A DNA stretch of 64,000 nucleotides, taken from Phycisphaera sp. GTDB taxonomy: Bacteria; Planctomycetota; Phycisphaerae; Phycisphaerales; UBA1924. The stretch lies in contig CP098402.1 of assembly GCA_025916675.1 (NCBI GenBank), positions 2,227,205-2,291,204 on the forward strand, given 5' to 3'. Positions within the stretch are counted from its first letter, which is position 1, and each line of letters opens with the position of its first letter. Of this stretch, positions 52,361-60,713 are shown piece by piece. The translations under genes were made by a program, and so were the position numbers. A model generated the notes under the pieces. That model was not told where the DNA came from, did no database searches, and saw nothing but the letters and a program-made list of their open reading frames with translations.

Positions 52361-53401
52361 TCAGTCGATCCAGCCTTCGACCGTGTAGGTGATGCCCGAG
52401 CGCTGCACGGTACCGATCGGACGCAGGTACGCGTTGGTCATGTCCAGCGCCTGGCTGGTGCCCGTGCTGGTCGAGGTCATGCGGACCTTCGCCGGGATGG
52501 CGCCGGTGCCACCCGAGATGGACTCGCTGACAGGAGTGCCGTTCGCGTCGTTCTCGGAAACGAACAGGTTGTCCGGGCGGCTGAAGGCGTCACCTGTACC
52601 GGGGAACGTAAACGTCAGGGTCTCGGGATCCGGACGGGTGTGGAACTCGACGTGCTGGTCGTTGTAGCCGATGTTGCCGGCCCAGTTGGTCTTCGAGCCG
52701 TGGATGAGCAGCGTCTTGGACTGATCACCATAGGGCTCGTCCTCGAGCAGACGCCAGGTCAGGGTTTCTTCGGAACCGCTACCGACCTCGTACGCCGGAC
52801 CGCGGTTGCCCAGGATGGCATCGGTCGAGCTGAACGTGTTGCTCCAGGTGCGGTTGCGAGCGCCGAAGTAGGCGATCTGCGCGTAGGAGTTGTTGCTGAT
52901 GTTGGTGTACTCGGTCGGGTAACGCACGCCACTGTTGGCGTCGAAGGGTGTGCCCTTGAAGGTCGGGTCCCAGAGCGCCGAAGCGGGCTCAGCGGCCTCT
53001 TCGGGGTTGGCGCTCTGGTAGTTGTCCTTACGCTCGGCTGCACCGGCTTCGGCCGGGCTGATGGAAAGCTCAACGGGGAAGAAGCCGTTGAAGATCAGCA
53101 GCGACATCGCGTTTCCGGTCGTGTCCTTGCTGAAGTCCGGGCCCGTACCGGTGCTCGACGCGACGGTGTCGCCATTCCGGTCGACGCGGCTGGGGATCGG
53201 GTAATCTTCCTGGTTGTTCTGGGCCCAGATGGCCATCGCCTGAACGATGCCGCGGACCTGGGTCGAATCCTTCAGTTGGCGGGCGGTGGCGCGAGCCTTG
53301 CCCAGGGCTGGCAGCAGGATGCCGATCAGCAGGGCGATGATCGCAATCACCACCAGCAACTCGATCAGCGTAAACGCCTTGCGGTTCTTGATCGTCTTCA
53401 T
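52361..53401 (-). CDS. Prepilin-type N-terminal cleavage/methylation protein (paralog b)
   Basis: 346 residues; leader M-K-T-I-K-N-R-K followed by A|FTLIELLVVIAIIALLIGILLPAL. Downstream A-R-Q-L-K-D-S-T-Q-V-R-G-I-V-Q-A-M-A-I-W-A-Q matches paralog a closely, and both end with an N-L-F-V-x-E-N-D-type segment. The head has many Ser/Thr/Asn. The site TTGGAGAA precedes the ATG, and a stem-loop lies just upstream at 53421-53459. It may form or decorate a type IV-like filament, though function is unproven. Confidence 0.82.
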   Translation of the reverse strand: MKTIKNRKAFTLIELLVVIAIIALLIGILLPALGKARATARQLKDSTQVRGIVQAMAIWAQNNQEDYPIPSRVDRNGDTVASSTGTGPDFSKDTTGNAMSLLIFNGFFPVELSISPAEAGAAERKDNYQSANPEEAAEPASALWDPTFKGTPFDANSGVRYPTEYTNISNNSYAQIAYFGARNRTWSNTFSSTDAILGNRGPAYEVGSGSEETLTWRLLEDEPYGDQSKTLLIHGSKTNWAGNIGYNDQHVEFHTRPDPETLTFTFPGTGDAFSRPDNLFVSENDANGTPVSESISGGTGAIPAKVRMTSTSTGTSQALDMTNAYLRPIGTVQRSGITYTVEGWID

Positions 53402-53869
53402 GGAACGGTTCTCCAAACGTCCGATCGCAACGCGGCACGAACGTGCCCGGGGCGATCGGTCATCATCAGCGATCCGCAAAACCGTGCGGACCAAGCGGAG
53501 CCGAAAGCAAACCATGCACCCGCCGACCTGTTCTCGGCTATTCCAGAAGCATCGCCATAGACGATGCCCGGGCGGGGCTGACCACCAGCGGCCTGATGTG
53601 GGCACCAGTGGTGCCGGCCGGGGCGGTCGTCGAGTTGTCGGAAGAGCGTCTCAAGTGGGTGCTGATGACGTTGGGCGAGCGAAGTCGTCCCATCAGAACG
53701 GTGTTGCGAATACCCGCTTGCGATCCCTTCCCGCTGCGCACAGCGCGTACAGATTACTGGAATCGATTCGTGATTTCAAGGCCATCGGTTGCGTTCTGCG
53801 TCCGAAACCATGAAATCGATACAGTTCATACCCATCCAAAATACTATCAAATCGAACGAGAGATTATAA
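53402..53869. other. Gene-free interval with a leader hairpin
   Basis: 468 bases between prepilin paralog b (minus) and the RidA-family gene (plus). It should contain both promoters. The part near 53421-53459 forms a hairpin; the right-hand third (from about 53780) is A+T-rich. Open frames here have no ribosome site or family similarity. Confidence 0.6.
53421..53459 (-). promoter_or_regulatory. Stem-loop in the leader of prepilin paralog b
   Basis: Outer arms CCGATCGC (53421-53428) and GCGATCGG (53452-53459) are perfect complements; inside them GGCAC (53434-53438) and GTGCC (53443-53447) form a second stem around GAAC. On the minus strand it ends about ten bases before the ribosome site, so it could influence translation or mRNA stability. 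Confidence 0.5.
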
Positions 53870-54340
53870 ATGCCAAACACAATACAAACTCTTGCCGATC
53901 TTGACATCGAACTCCCCAAACCCCCGCCTGCCGTCGCGTCATACATCCCGGTCCGTCTCGATGGCGCGACGGCCTACGTCAGCGGCCAGCTCCCCTTCAT
54001 CGACGGCAAGCTGCCCCAGACCGGGCTCGTGGGCGTGGACATCAACCTCGAACAGGCCCAGAGCATGGCTCGGACGTGCGCGATCAACGCCCTGGCCGCC
54101 CTGCACGAGTACGCGGGCGGCCTGGACAACATCGCCGACATCATCAAGGTGGGCGTGTTCGTGGCTTGCGGGCCGGGCTTTACCGACCATCCCAAGGTTG
54201 CCAACGGAGCGAGCGAGCTGTTCCAGCAGGTGTTCGGCGACGCCGGCCGCCACGCGCGCGCCGCGGTGGGCTGCTCATCGCTCCCACTGGCGTCGCCGGT
54301 CGAAGTCGACGTAATCGCAAGATTGCGAAACGAGATTTAG
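53870..54340 (+). CDS. RidA-family protein (YjgF/UK114)
   Basis: 156 residues. It belongs to the subgroup with N-terminal A-Y-V-S-G-Q-L-P (about 35-42), G-L-V-G-V-D-I and C-terminal H-A-R-A-A-V-G-C-S-S-L-P-L-A-S-P-V-E-V-D. It carries the Arg and Glu positions linked to deaminase activity in canonical RidA. The preceding A+T-rich sequence has GAGAGA before the ATG. It is unrelated in position to the first RidA-like gene at 38873. Its end overlaps the convergent transaldolase gene by four bases. Confidence 0.85.
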   Translation: MPNTIQTLADLDIELPKPPPAVASYIPVRLDGATAYVSGQLPFIDGKLPQTGLVGVDINLEQAQSMARTCAINALAALHEYAGGLDNIADIIKVGVFVACGPGFTDHPKVANGASELFQQVFGDAGRHARAAVGCSSLPLASPVEVDVIARLRNEI

Positions 54341-54981
54341 CCGAACGCCTTCTTGTAATCCGCCAGGAAGCGCTCCAAGCCCGAGTCGGTCAGCGGGTGG
54401 TTCATCACCTTGCCGATGACGTCGAACGGCACGGTCGCCACATCCGCCCCCACCATCGCGCACTGCAGCAGGTGGTTGGGATGGCGGATCGACGCGGCCA
54501 GGATCTTCGTGGGCAGCCCGTAATTGTCGTAGATCTGTCGGATCTTCACGATCAGTTCCATGCCATCCTCACCGATGTCGTCGATGCGCCCGATGAACGG
54601 GCTGACCAGGAACGCCCCGGCCTTCGCGACCATCAGCGCCTGGAGCGACTGGAAGCACAGGGTCATGTTCGTGCGGATGCCCTCGTGGCTCAGCGCCTTG
54701 CACGCGCGCAAGCCATCGACCGTGCTGGGCAGCTTCACCACGATGTTCTCGGCGATCGTCGCGCGATCCTTGCCCTCGGCCAGCATCTCGTCGAACTCCG
54801 TCGCGATCACCTCGGCCGACACCGGCCCGCTCACGACCCCACAGATCTCCGCCAGCCGCTTGCCATAGTCGACGCCCTCCTTGGCGATGAGCGTCGGATT
54901 GGTAGTCACGCCATCCAGCACGCCCATGTCGTGGGCCTGGTGGATCTGGTCGAGGTTGGCCGTGTCGATGTACAGTTCCAC
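54337..54981 (-). CDS. tal: Transaldolase (TalC/Fsa family)
   Basis: 214 residues, short TIM-barrel aldolase of the pentose phosphate pathway. V-T-T-N-P-T-L (25-31), the Schiff-base Lys83 (I-V-V-K-L-P) and A-A-S-I-R-H-P are all present. At residue 129 (S-P-F-I-G-R-I-D-D) it has Phe where fructose-6-phosphate aldolases have Tyr, so transaldolase activity is the better reading. Length is typical of the family. Adjacent genes are unrelated. Confidence 0.9.
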   Translation of the reverse strand: MELYIDTANLDQIHQAHDMGVLDGVTTNPTLIAKEGVDYGKRLAEICGVVSGPVSAEVIATEFDEMLAEGKDRATIAENIVVKLPSTVDGLRACKALSHEGIRTNMTLCFQSLQALMVAKAGAFLVSPFIGRIDDIGEDGMELIVKIRQIYDNYGLPTKILAASIRHPNHLLQCAMVGADVATVPFDVIGKVMNHPLTDSGLERFLADYKKAFG

Positions 54982-55012
54982 GCGGGCGGTTCCTTACGTT
55001 GGTCGAATGAGC

Positions 55013-55045
55013 GAAAAAACGAGCCCCGGGCGCGGGCCCGGGGTC
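55013..55045 (-). terminator. Rho-independent terminator for the acyl-CoA ligase gene
   Basis: Stem 55023-55031 with 55036-55044 (G+C-rich, one G-T pair at the base) and six A on the plus strand (55013-55018), a T-run in the minus direction. It starts ten bases after the stop of the ligase gene. Confidence 0.85.
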
Positions 55046-55054
55046 TCAACCGAT

Positions 55055-56551
55055 TCAGGGCGTCACGGTAGCCTCTTCATCGCACTCCAGCAGCACCTTG
55101 AGCTCCCGCCGCATGATCTTGCCCGTTGGGTTCCTCGGCAGCGCCTCCATCACCCGCACCTCGCGCGGCACCTTGTACCCAGCCAGCCGCTGGCGGCACC
55201 AGCCCTTCAGGGCCGCCGGATCGGGCGAGGCCCCCTCCTCGGGCTCGACGAAGGCCACGATCTCCTCGCCCCTCATCGGGCACATGCGGCTGGTGACCCC
55301 CGAGGCGGCCACCTCGGGATGGAAGTTGAGCACTTCTTCGATCTCCCGCGGGAACACGTTCTCGCCGCCGACGATCATCATCTCCTTGAGCCGCCCGGTG
55401 ATGAGCAGCCGCCCGACCTCGTCGACGTGGCCGATGTCGCCCGTGCGGAAGAAGCCCTCGGCGTCGAACACCCGAGCCGTCTCCTGGTCTTGGTTGAAGT
55501 AGCCCTTCATCACGTTGGGCCCGCGCACGCGGATCTCGCCGTCCTGGCCATCGGCCAATTCGTGCCCGTCGGCCGTGCAGGTGATGCGCTGCTCGACGCC
55601 CGGCAGCGGCAACCCCACGCAATGCACGCGGAACTCCGAGGGCCGGCACCAGTGCGACACCGGGCTGGTCTCGGTGAGCCCGTAGCCCTCATGGATCGCG
55701 ATGCCGAACCGCTCCTGGAACCGCCGGAAGATGTCCTCGGGCAGCGGCTCGCCGCCCGACACCGCGTAGCGGATCTTCGCAAAATCTTCGGCCTTGGCCG
55801 ACTTGACCGACAGCAGCGCCCCGTACATCGACGGGATGGCCACGAACACCGTGGGGTGGTGCTGGCGGAACAACCGCACGACCATCTGCGGCACGAACCG
55901 GGCTGTGTACACCACCTTCTGCCCAAGCAACAGGGGCATCAGCGTCATCACCGTGAGCCCGAAGCTATGAAACTGCGGCAGCACGCTCAGGAACGTGTGG
56001 TCGTCGCGCGTGAACTCCACGAACCGGTCGATCTGCGACACGTTACTCAGCAGGTTGCTGTGGGTCAGCATGACACCCTTGGGCCGGCCGCTGGTGCCAG
56101 ACGTGTAGAGCAGCACCGCCAGATCGTCGGGTGCCGACCGCGCGGGCCAGCGCAGCTCGGGCACGCCCTTAAAGTTCACGTCTTCGAGCTTAATGAGGTT
56201 CTTGCACTTGGGCTCGCAGCCCAGGTGTTCGAGCAGGGCACCGGCGGTCACGATGGTGTCGGTGCCGCAGTGCTCGACGACGTACTGGAGCTCCTCGGGC
56301 TTGAGCAGGTAGTTCAGCGGCACGACGGTCTTGCCAAGCATCCAGCCCGCAAGAGCCGCGATTGGGAAGCCCCCGCCGGTGGGCAGCAGCACGCCCACCG
56401 TGTCGGTCGTGCACCGGCGTTCGATCTCCGACGCCACGAACAGGCTGGCGGCCAGGATCTGCATGCCCGTGTAGCTCTTGCGATCGTCGATGACCAGCGT
56501 CTTGCGCCCATGACGGATCAGGCTCCGAAGCAGTGCCCATTGGATGCTCAA
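55055..56551 (-). CDS. AMP-dependent acyl-CoA/acyl-ACP ligase
   Basis: 498 residues of the ANL superfamily. Adenylation motif Y-T-S-G-T-S-G-R-P-K-G (149-159), Y-G-L-T-E-T-S-P, the hinge with R-T-G-D-I-G and G-R-L-K-E-M-M, and the catalytic lysine near the C-terminus in P-T-G-K-I-M are all clear. It probably activates a long-chain fatty acid or other carboxylate; the substrate cannot be told. Divergent from the SPOR lipoprotein gene. Confidence 0.87.
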   Translation of the reverse strand: MSIQWALLRSLIRHGRKTLVIDDRKSYTGMQILAASLFVASEIERRCTTDTVGVLLPTGGGFPIAALAGWMLGKTVVPLNYLLKPEELQYVVEHCGTDTIVTAGALLEHLGCEPKCKNLIKLEDVNFKGVPELRWPARSAPDDLAVLLYTSGTSGRPKGVMLTHSNLLSNVSQIDRFVEFTRDDHTFLSVLPQFHSFGLTVMTLMPLLLGQKVVYTARFVPQMVVRLFRQHHPTVFVAIPSMYGALLSVKSAKAEDFAKIRYAVSGGEPLPEDIFRRFQERFGIAIHEGYGLTETSPVSHWCRPSEFRVHCVGLPLPGVEQRITCTADGHELADGQDGEIRVRGPNVMKGYFNQDQETARVFDAEGFFRTGDIGHVDEVGRLLITGRLKEMMIVGGENVFPREIEEVLNFHPEVAASGVTSRMCPMRGEEIVAFVEPEEGASPDPAALKGWCRQRLAGYKVPREVRVMEALPRNPTGKIMRRELKVLLECDEEATVTP

Positions 56552-56627
56552 GGCTCAGTCCCCCATTTGCGTCCAGTTTCGCCGGTATCCATCCCGGCGA
56601 GCGCGAGACGCGAAGGATCTCCGCAAC

Positions 56628-57401
56628 ATGGTAGACCAACCACTAACTATGTCGTCTCCCGCTCGCCCGGGTATCTGGCCGCTCCTGATCCTCGCGGCCA
56701 CCATGCTGGCCGGGTGCACGGGCGGGGGTGGCCAGCCCACGTACCGCGAACACTACGAGGCCGGCCGCTACTCGCTCGCCCTGGTGAGCGCCCGAGCCGC
56801 CGCCGGCCGCCCCGGGGGCGCGAGCGACGCCTCGCTCGTGGCCGGGCTCGCCGCCGAGGCCATGCGCGACGACCCGACCGCCCGCCAGTGGCTCGAACCG
56901 ATCGCCCGCGGCTCGGGCGACACCGCCGCCCGGGCCCGCGCCGGGCTTGCGCTCATCGAGCTGCGCACCGGCGACCCGCTCACCGCCGCTCGCGCGCTCG
57001 AGGCCGCCAGCGTCCAGCTCACGGGCCAGGACAGCCGCGAAGCCGCGCGTGTGGCCGCCGACGCCTACGACCGAGCCGGCCGATCCACCGATGCCGAGCG
57101 CCTGCGCCGGCGGGCCATGGGCATGTTCGACGCCACCAGCCCCGACGACCCCGGCTTCGTCGCCGGCGGCTACACGCTCCAACTCGGCGCCTACAGCACG
57201 CGCAGCCGCGCCTCGCAGCGCGTCACCGAGGTCAGTTCGGCCACACGCAGCGCGGGCCTCGGCGAACCCAGCGTCGAGATCGCGACCCGCAACGGCCGCG
57301 TGCTCTACCTCATCCACGCCGGCCGCTTCCGCACCCAGGCCGATGCCGAACGCGCCCGCCGCACGCTGGGCGTCTCGTCGATCGTGGCCGAATCGATCTG
57401 A
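56628..57401 (+). CDS. SPOR-domain lipoprotein
   Basis: 257 residues. Signal sequence ending in M-L-A-G-C (lipobox), then a helical, TPR-like part (about 40-165) rich in Ala/Arg, and a C-terminal SPOR domain (about 185-257) beginning Y-T-L-Q-L-G-A-Y-S and containing I-H-A-G-R-F-R. SPOR domains bind denuded septal peptidoglycan, so a role in division or cell-envelope maintenance is likely. AGGA precedes ATG 56628; ATG 56649 is possible. Confidence 0.82.
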   Translation: MVDQPLTMSSPARPGIWPLLILAATMLAGCTGGGGQPTYREHYEAGRYSLALVSARAAAGRPGGASDASLVAGLAAEAMRDDPTARQWLEPIARGSGDTAARARAGLALIELRTGDPLTAARALEAASVQLTGQDSREAARVAADAYDRAGRSTDAERLRRRAMGMFDATSPDDPGFVAGGYTLQLGAYSTRSRASQRVTEVSSATRSAGLGEPSVEIATRNGRVLYLIHAGRFRTQADAERARRTLGVSSIVAESI

Positions 57402-57413
57402 AATCCACGCACG

Positions 57414-57448
57414 AAAAAGCGGGGCCCGCGTTGTGCGCGGGCCCCGCT
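57414..57448 (-). terminator. Rho-independent terminator between convergent genes
   Basis: A 13-bp perfect G+C stem (57418-57430 with 57436-57448) around TTGTG, with five A on the plus strand at 57414-57418, which form the T-run in the minus direction. It ends the large hydrolase transcript (stop at 57473) and may also stop the SPOR gene from the other side. Confidence 0.88.
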
Positions 57449-57472
57449 CGATTAAACCTCGAATTGTCGTGA

Positions 57473-60400
57473 CTACGGGCAGCTGACCGTGAAGATCTGG
57501 AACGCGTCCAGGCCGGCCTCGGTCACCGAGTCGTTGGGATTGTCGGTGGCCAGGAAGCGGAACCGCATCTCGCTGGTCACCGGCACGAAGTCGCCGATGG
57601 TCCAGGTCATCTTGTTCCAGCCCTGGGCGTCCCCGGTGCTCTCGATGAGCGTCCACGACACGCCGCCGTTGTTCGACACCTCGACGTCGAGGGAATCGAC
57701 GTCCAGATCGTCGTTGGTAAACCAGCGGGCGTAGCTGAGCCGCGCGTCGGGCGCCGCGCTCAGGTCGTACACGGGCGAGGTCAGGATGGTCGGCCCGCCG
57801 TCCACGTCGCTGTTGCCCGCCACGTTGTCGGTCACCCAGCACTGACCCGAGCCGTCAAAGTCGGCGAACGGATCGCCACGGCCGCCAGCGGCGGGCACGC
57901 CCCGGTCCCACTGGCCATCGGTCAGCTCGATGTTCTCGACCGTCCAGCCCACGGCCGTTTCGAAGTCGAGATCGACGATGAAAGTCTGGTTGGCAACCTC
58001 GTAGCTAAACACGTCGGTCGGCGCAGTCGGCGGGAAGATCACCTCGCCGCTCACCGTGCCCTCGGCCGCCAGGAAGAACTCGGGGTTGTCGCCGCACGCC
58101 GCCGCGGGGATTGTGCCCTCGTACAGGTCGCCGCCAAGGCTGGTCAGGGCCACGTCGATGAACGAACCGCCATCAAAGCGGTACCGCAGCACCTCGGAGC
58201 CGCCGACGATGGCCTCGCCGTCCTTGGCCTGGATCTCGACCTGGAAGGTCACCTCTTGGCCCGGCGCGACGATGTCGGGCAACAGGGTCTCGAGATCGAA
58301 GTCGATGCCCAGCGGGGCGCGGTTGTTGTTCACGTAGATGTCATCGATGCCAAGACGCCCGACGGCCGAACCGAAGCTGGGGCCGAAGTCGAAGCGGACG
58401 GCCTCGATGTCGCCCAGGTCGAGCCCGCTGCCGTTGGTCAGGAAGTCGTTCAGGCGGATGCGGATGGTCTCGTACTCGTTCTGCCAGCCCGCGCCCGAGC
58501 CCGCACCGGTGCGCTGGTAGGGCTCCTCGACCCCGCCGCCGTACACGCCGGTGTTGATCGAGCTGCTGGTACCCGAGCCGTCCCGCAGCGAGACGGTGAA
58601 GTTCAGGTCGCCCAGCTCGGCGATCGTCTGTGGGTGCCGCGTGCCCTGGGCCGCGCGGAAGCTCAGGAAGAAGTCGTCGGTCCAATCGCGCTCGCCGGGG
58701 ATCACCGCGAACTCGATGAAGCTGTCGCTGGTCCAGTCGAACACCATGCCCCGCGAGTCGTCGCCGCCGCTGGAACGGGTCATGCCGTTGCTCGGCTGGC
58801 TGCCCGTCCAGCTATACGACCCGTCGGAATCGGCTTGCAGGATCTCCGCCGCGTTGCTCACGGTGAACATGACAGAGCCACCCGAGCTGCTCTGGTCAAC
58901 GGCCGGGTTGGTCTGGAAGTCGTCGATGTAGAAGTCGTCGCCATCGGTGGTCTCGCGGTACTCACGCACCACGATCGTGCTCTGGCTCACGCTCAGGCTC
59001 TCCAGGCTCTCGGCCTGGCGCCACAGGTACTCGGTGGCCATCTGCCCGCCCAGGCTCTCCTCGGCGTGCAGCTTGGCCAGCACCAAGTACACGGCCTCCT
59101 GCACACGCTGGGCCTCGGGGCGGCCGATCTCAGTGCCCGCCGGCCCGCTGAAGTCGTTAAAGCCGCAGCAGTTGAAGTCGTTGTGGTCGGCACCCTGCAG
59201 GTACGTCGAGTAGCGGTTGCCCTCGGCGCGATCATGGATGGCAAAGGAGCTTACGCCCGCCGAAGGCGCGCCCGAGATGTCACCATCGGCCGAACCCCAC
59301 AACAGGTGGAAGTTCACCAGTCCGGGCTCGGTGCTCCCCGAACCCAGCGAGTTGTTCGGTGCGATACTCGACACCAGCGTGATGTCGTCCGAGTCGTAGT
59401 TCTCGGTGGTCACCAGGCCGTCACGCACGCGGGTGAAGGCACGCGCCACGCCCTCGCCACCGCGGCTGTGGCCGATCCACATGATGCGGCTGGTGTCGAC
59501 CTGCCCCTGCAGCACGCCGCCACCGATGGTGTCGAGCGAGCCCAGGAACGCGTCGGTGTGCAGGTAGGTGCTGGTCGAGGCGGTCTCGATGCCCGGCTGC
59601 GTGTCGTTCTGGTTGCACATCACGATGAAGCCGTGCGATGCCAGGTGTTGCTGAAGGAAGTCGTACCAGCGGTAGTCGTGGCCGTTCCCGTGGCTGACGA
59701 TGATCAGCGGCAGCGGCGGCAGGTCGGCGATGTTGTCGGGATACACCGTGATCTGGCGGTTCCGCGTCGAGATGATACCCGGCCACGAAACCGCGTAATC
59801 GAGCGCCGGAGCGGTCGAGTACGGGCCGAGCTGGGTCAGGTCCTTGAAGATCGCAAAGCCGCCCAGGTCGCCCCGGCCGTCGATGAAGTCACCGGCACCC
59901 AGCATGCCGTCGCCATCGACGTCGACCACCAGGTCATAGACCCCGGCAATGTCCTGCCCGTCGGGCCCGGCCAGCGTCGTCGAGCCATCGATCGCGAACG
60001 TGTTGTCCTGGATCGTGCCCGCAACAAAATCGACCGACTGCGCGCCACCGCCGCGCACGTCTGTCAGGCTCGGGTCGGCGTCCCACTGGGCGGCGGTCTT
60101 GTTGGCCACCACGTACACGTCGGCGGTCACGCCCTCGATGCTAGGGAACTGGCTCGGGTCGATCGCCACGTTCACCGTCGAGCCCGTGTTGTACGCGTCA
60201 ACGAAGCTCGAGAAGGGGTACCCGCCCACGGTGGTCGCGGCCAATTCGGTCTCGGTCACGCCGCCCACCGGGCAGCCGGCATCGAACTGGTTCTGGAACT
60301 CCAGGAAGTCGAAGATCGTCAGGGCACCATCACCGTCGAAGTCAGCCGCGAGATCGCCCGCGTCGAACAGGTTCTGGAAGCCCAGGAAGTCGAAGATCGT

Positions 60401-60538
60401 CAGGGCGCCATCGCCATCGATGTCCGCCGGGCACTCGGGTGTCGCCAGGGCCGCGCCACCGGCCAGGCCAAGGGCCAGGCCGGCCGTCAGGAACATCTTC
60501 CACGGGCGCGCGTTCCGCGCGGTCGTCGGGGTCGCCAT
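57473..60538 (-). CDS. Large secreted alpha/beta hydrolase with N-terminal dockerin-like module
   Basis: 1021 residues. Signal peptide (about 1-33), then at once two dockerin-like loops (D-I-D-G-D-G-A-L-T-I-F-D-F-L and D-F-D-G-D-G-A-L-T-I-F-D-F-L) ending in F-D-A-G-C. An alpha/beta hydrolase domain follows with S-H-G-N-G-H-D-Y-R and the nucleophile motif G-H-S-R-G-G at about residue 357. The last 450 residues are beta-rich, with a P-V-Y-D-L-S sandwich-type domain near the end. It resembles secreted esterases or PHB/cutinase-type enzymes, but the substrate is not known. GAGGAG precedes the start. Confidence 0.75.
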   Translation of the reverse strand: MATPTTARNARPWKMFLTAGLALGLAGGAALATPECPADIDGDGALTIFDFLGFQNLFDAGDLAADFDGDGALTIFDFLEFQNQFDAGCPVGGVTETELAATTVGGYPFSSFVDAYNTGSTVNVAIDPSQFPSIEGVTADVYVVANKTAAQWDADPSLTDVRGGGAQSVDFVAGTIQDNTFAIDGSTTLAGPDGQDIAGVYDLVVDVDGDGMLGAGDFIDGRGDLGGFAIFKDLTQLGPYSTAPALDYAVSWPGIISTRNRQITVYPDNIADLPPLPLIIVSHGNGHDYRWYDFLQQHLASHGFIVMCNQNDTQPGIETASTSTYLHTDAFLGSLDTIGGGVLQGQVDTSRIMWIGHSRGGEGVARAFTRVRDGLVTTENYDSDDITLVSSIAPNNSLGSGSTEPGLVNFHLLWGSADGDISGAPSAGVSSFAIHDRAEGNRYSTYLQGADHNDFNCCGFNDFSGPAGTEIGRPEAQRVQEAVYLVLAKLHAEESLGGQMATEYLWRQAESLESLSVSQSTIVVREYRETTDGDDFYIDDFQTNPAVDQSSSGGSVMFTVSNAAEILQADSDGSYSWTGSQPSNGMTRSSGGDDSRGMVFDWTSDSFIEFAVIPGERDWTDDFFLSFRAAQGTRHPQTIAELGDLNFTVSLRDGSGTSSSINTGVYGGGVEEPYQRTGAGSGAGWQNEYETIRIRLNDFLTNGSGLDLGDIEAVRFDFGPSFGSAVGRLGIDDIYVNNNRAPLGIDFDLETLLPDIVAPGQEVTFQVEIQAKDGEAIVGGSEVLRYRFDGGSFIDVALTSLGGDLYEGTIPAAACGDNPEFFLAAEGTVSGEVIFPPTAPTDVFSYEVANQTFIVDLDFETAVGWTVENIELTDGQWDRGVPAAGGRGDPFADFDGSGQCWVTDNVAGNSDVDGGPTILTSPVYDLSAAPDARLSYARWFTNDDLDVDSLDVEVSNNGGVSWTLIESTGDAQGWNKMTWTIGDFVPVTSEMRFRFLATDNPNDSVTEAGLDAFQIFTVSCP

Positions 60539-60713
60539 CAGCTCATCTCCTCTGCTCTCGTCAGAATTCGGGAAGGTCATAGTGGCGGCGCAGGAATCCC
60601 CACGCCGCTTCACCCAGCATACAGCCCAAAGAGCCAGAGCGCAACACCCAACGGCACGCTTTCGCGCCGTTATCACACGCTCGCGTCAAGTTAGGGGCGG
60701 TTCTCGGCGGATA

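Noticed and set aside
51249-53401. A second T2SS or type IV pilus cluster
   Set aside because: Only two prepilin-like genes are present, without ATPase, platform or peptidase genes nearby.
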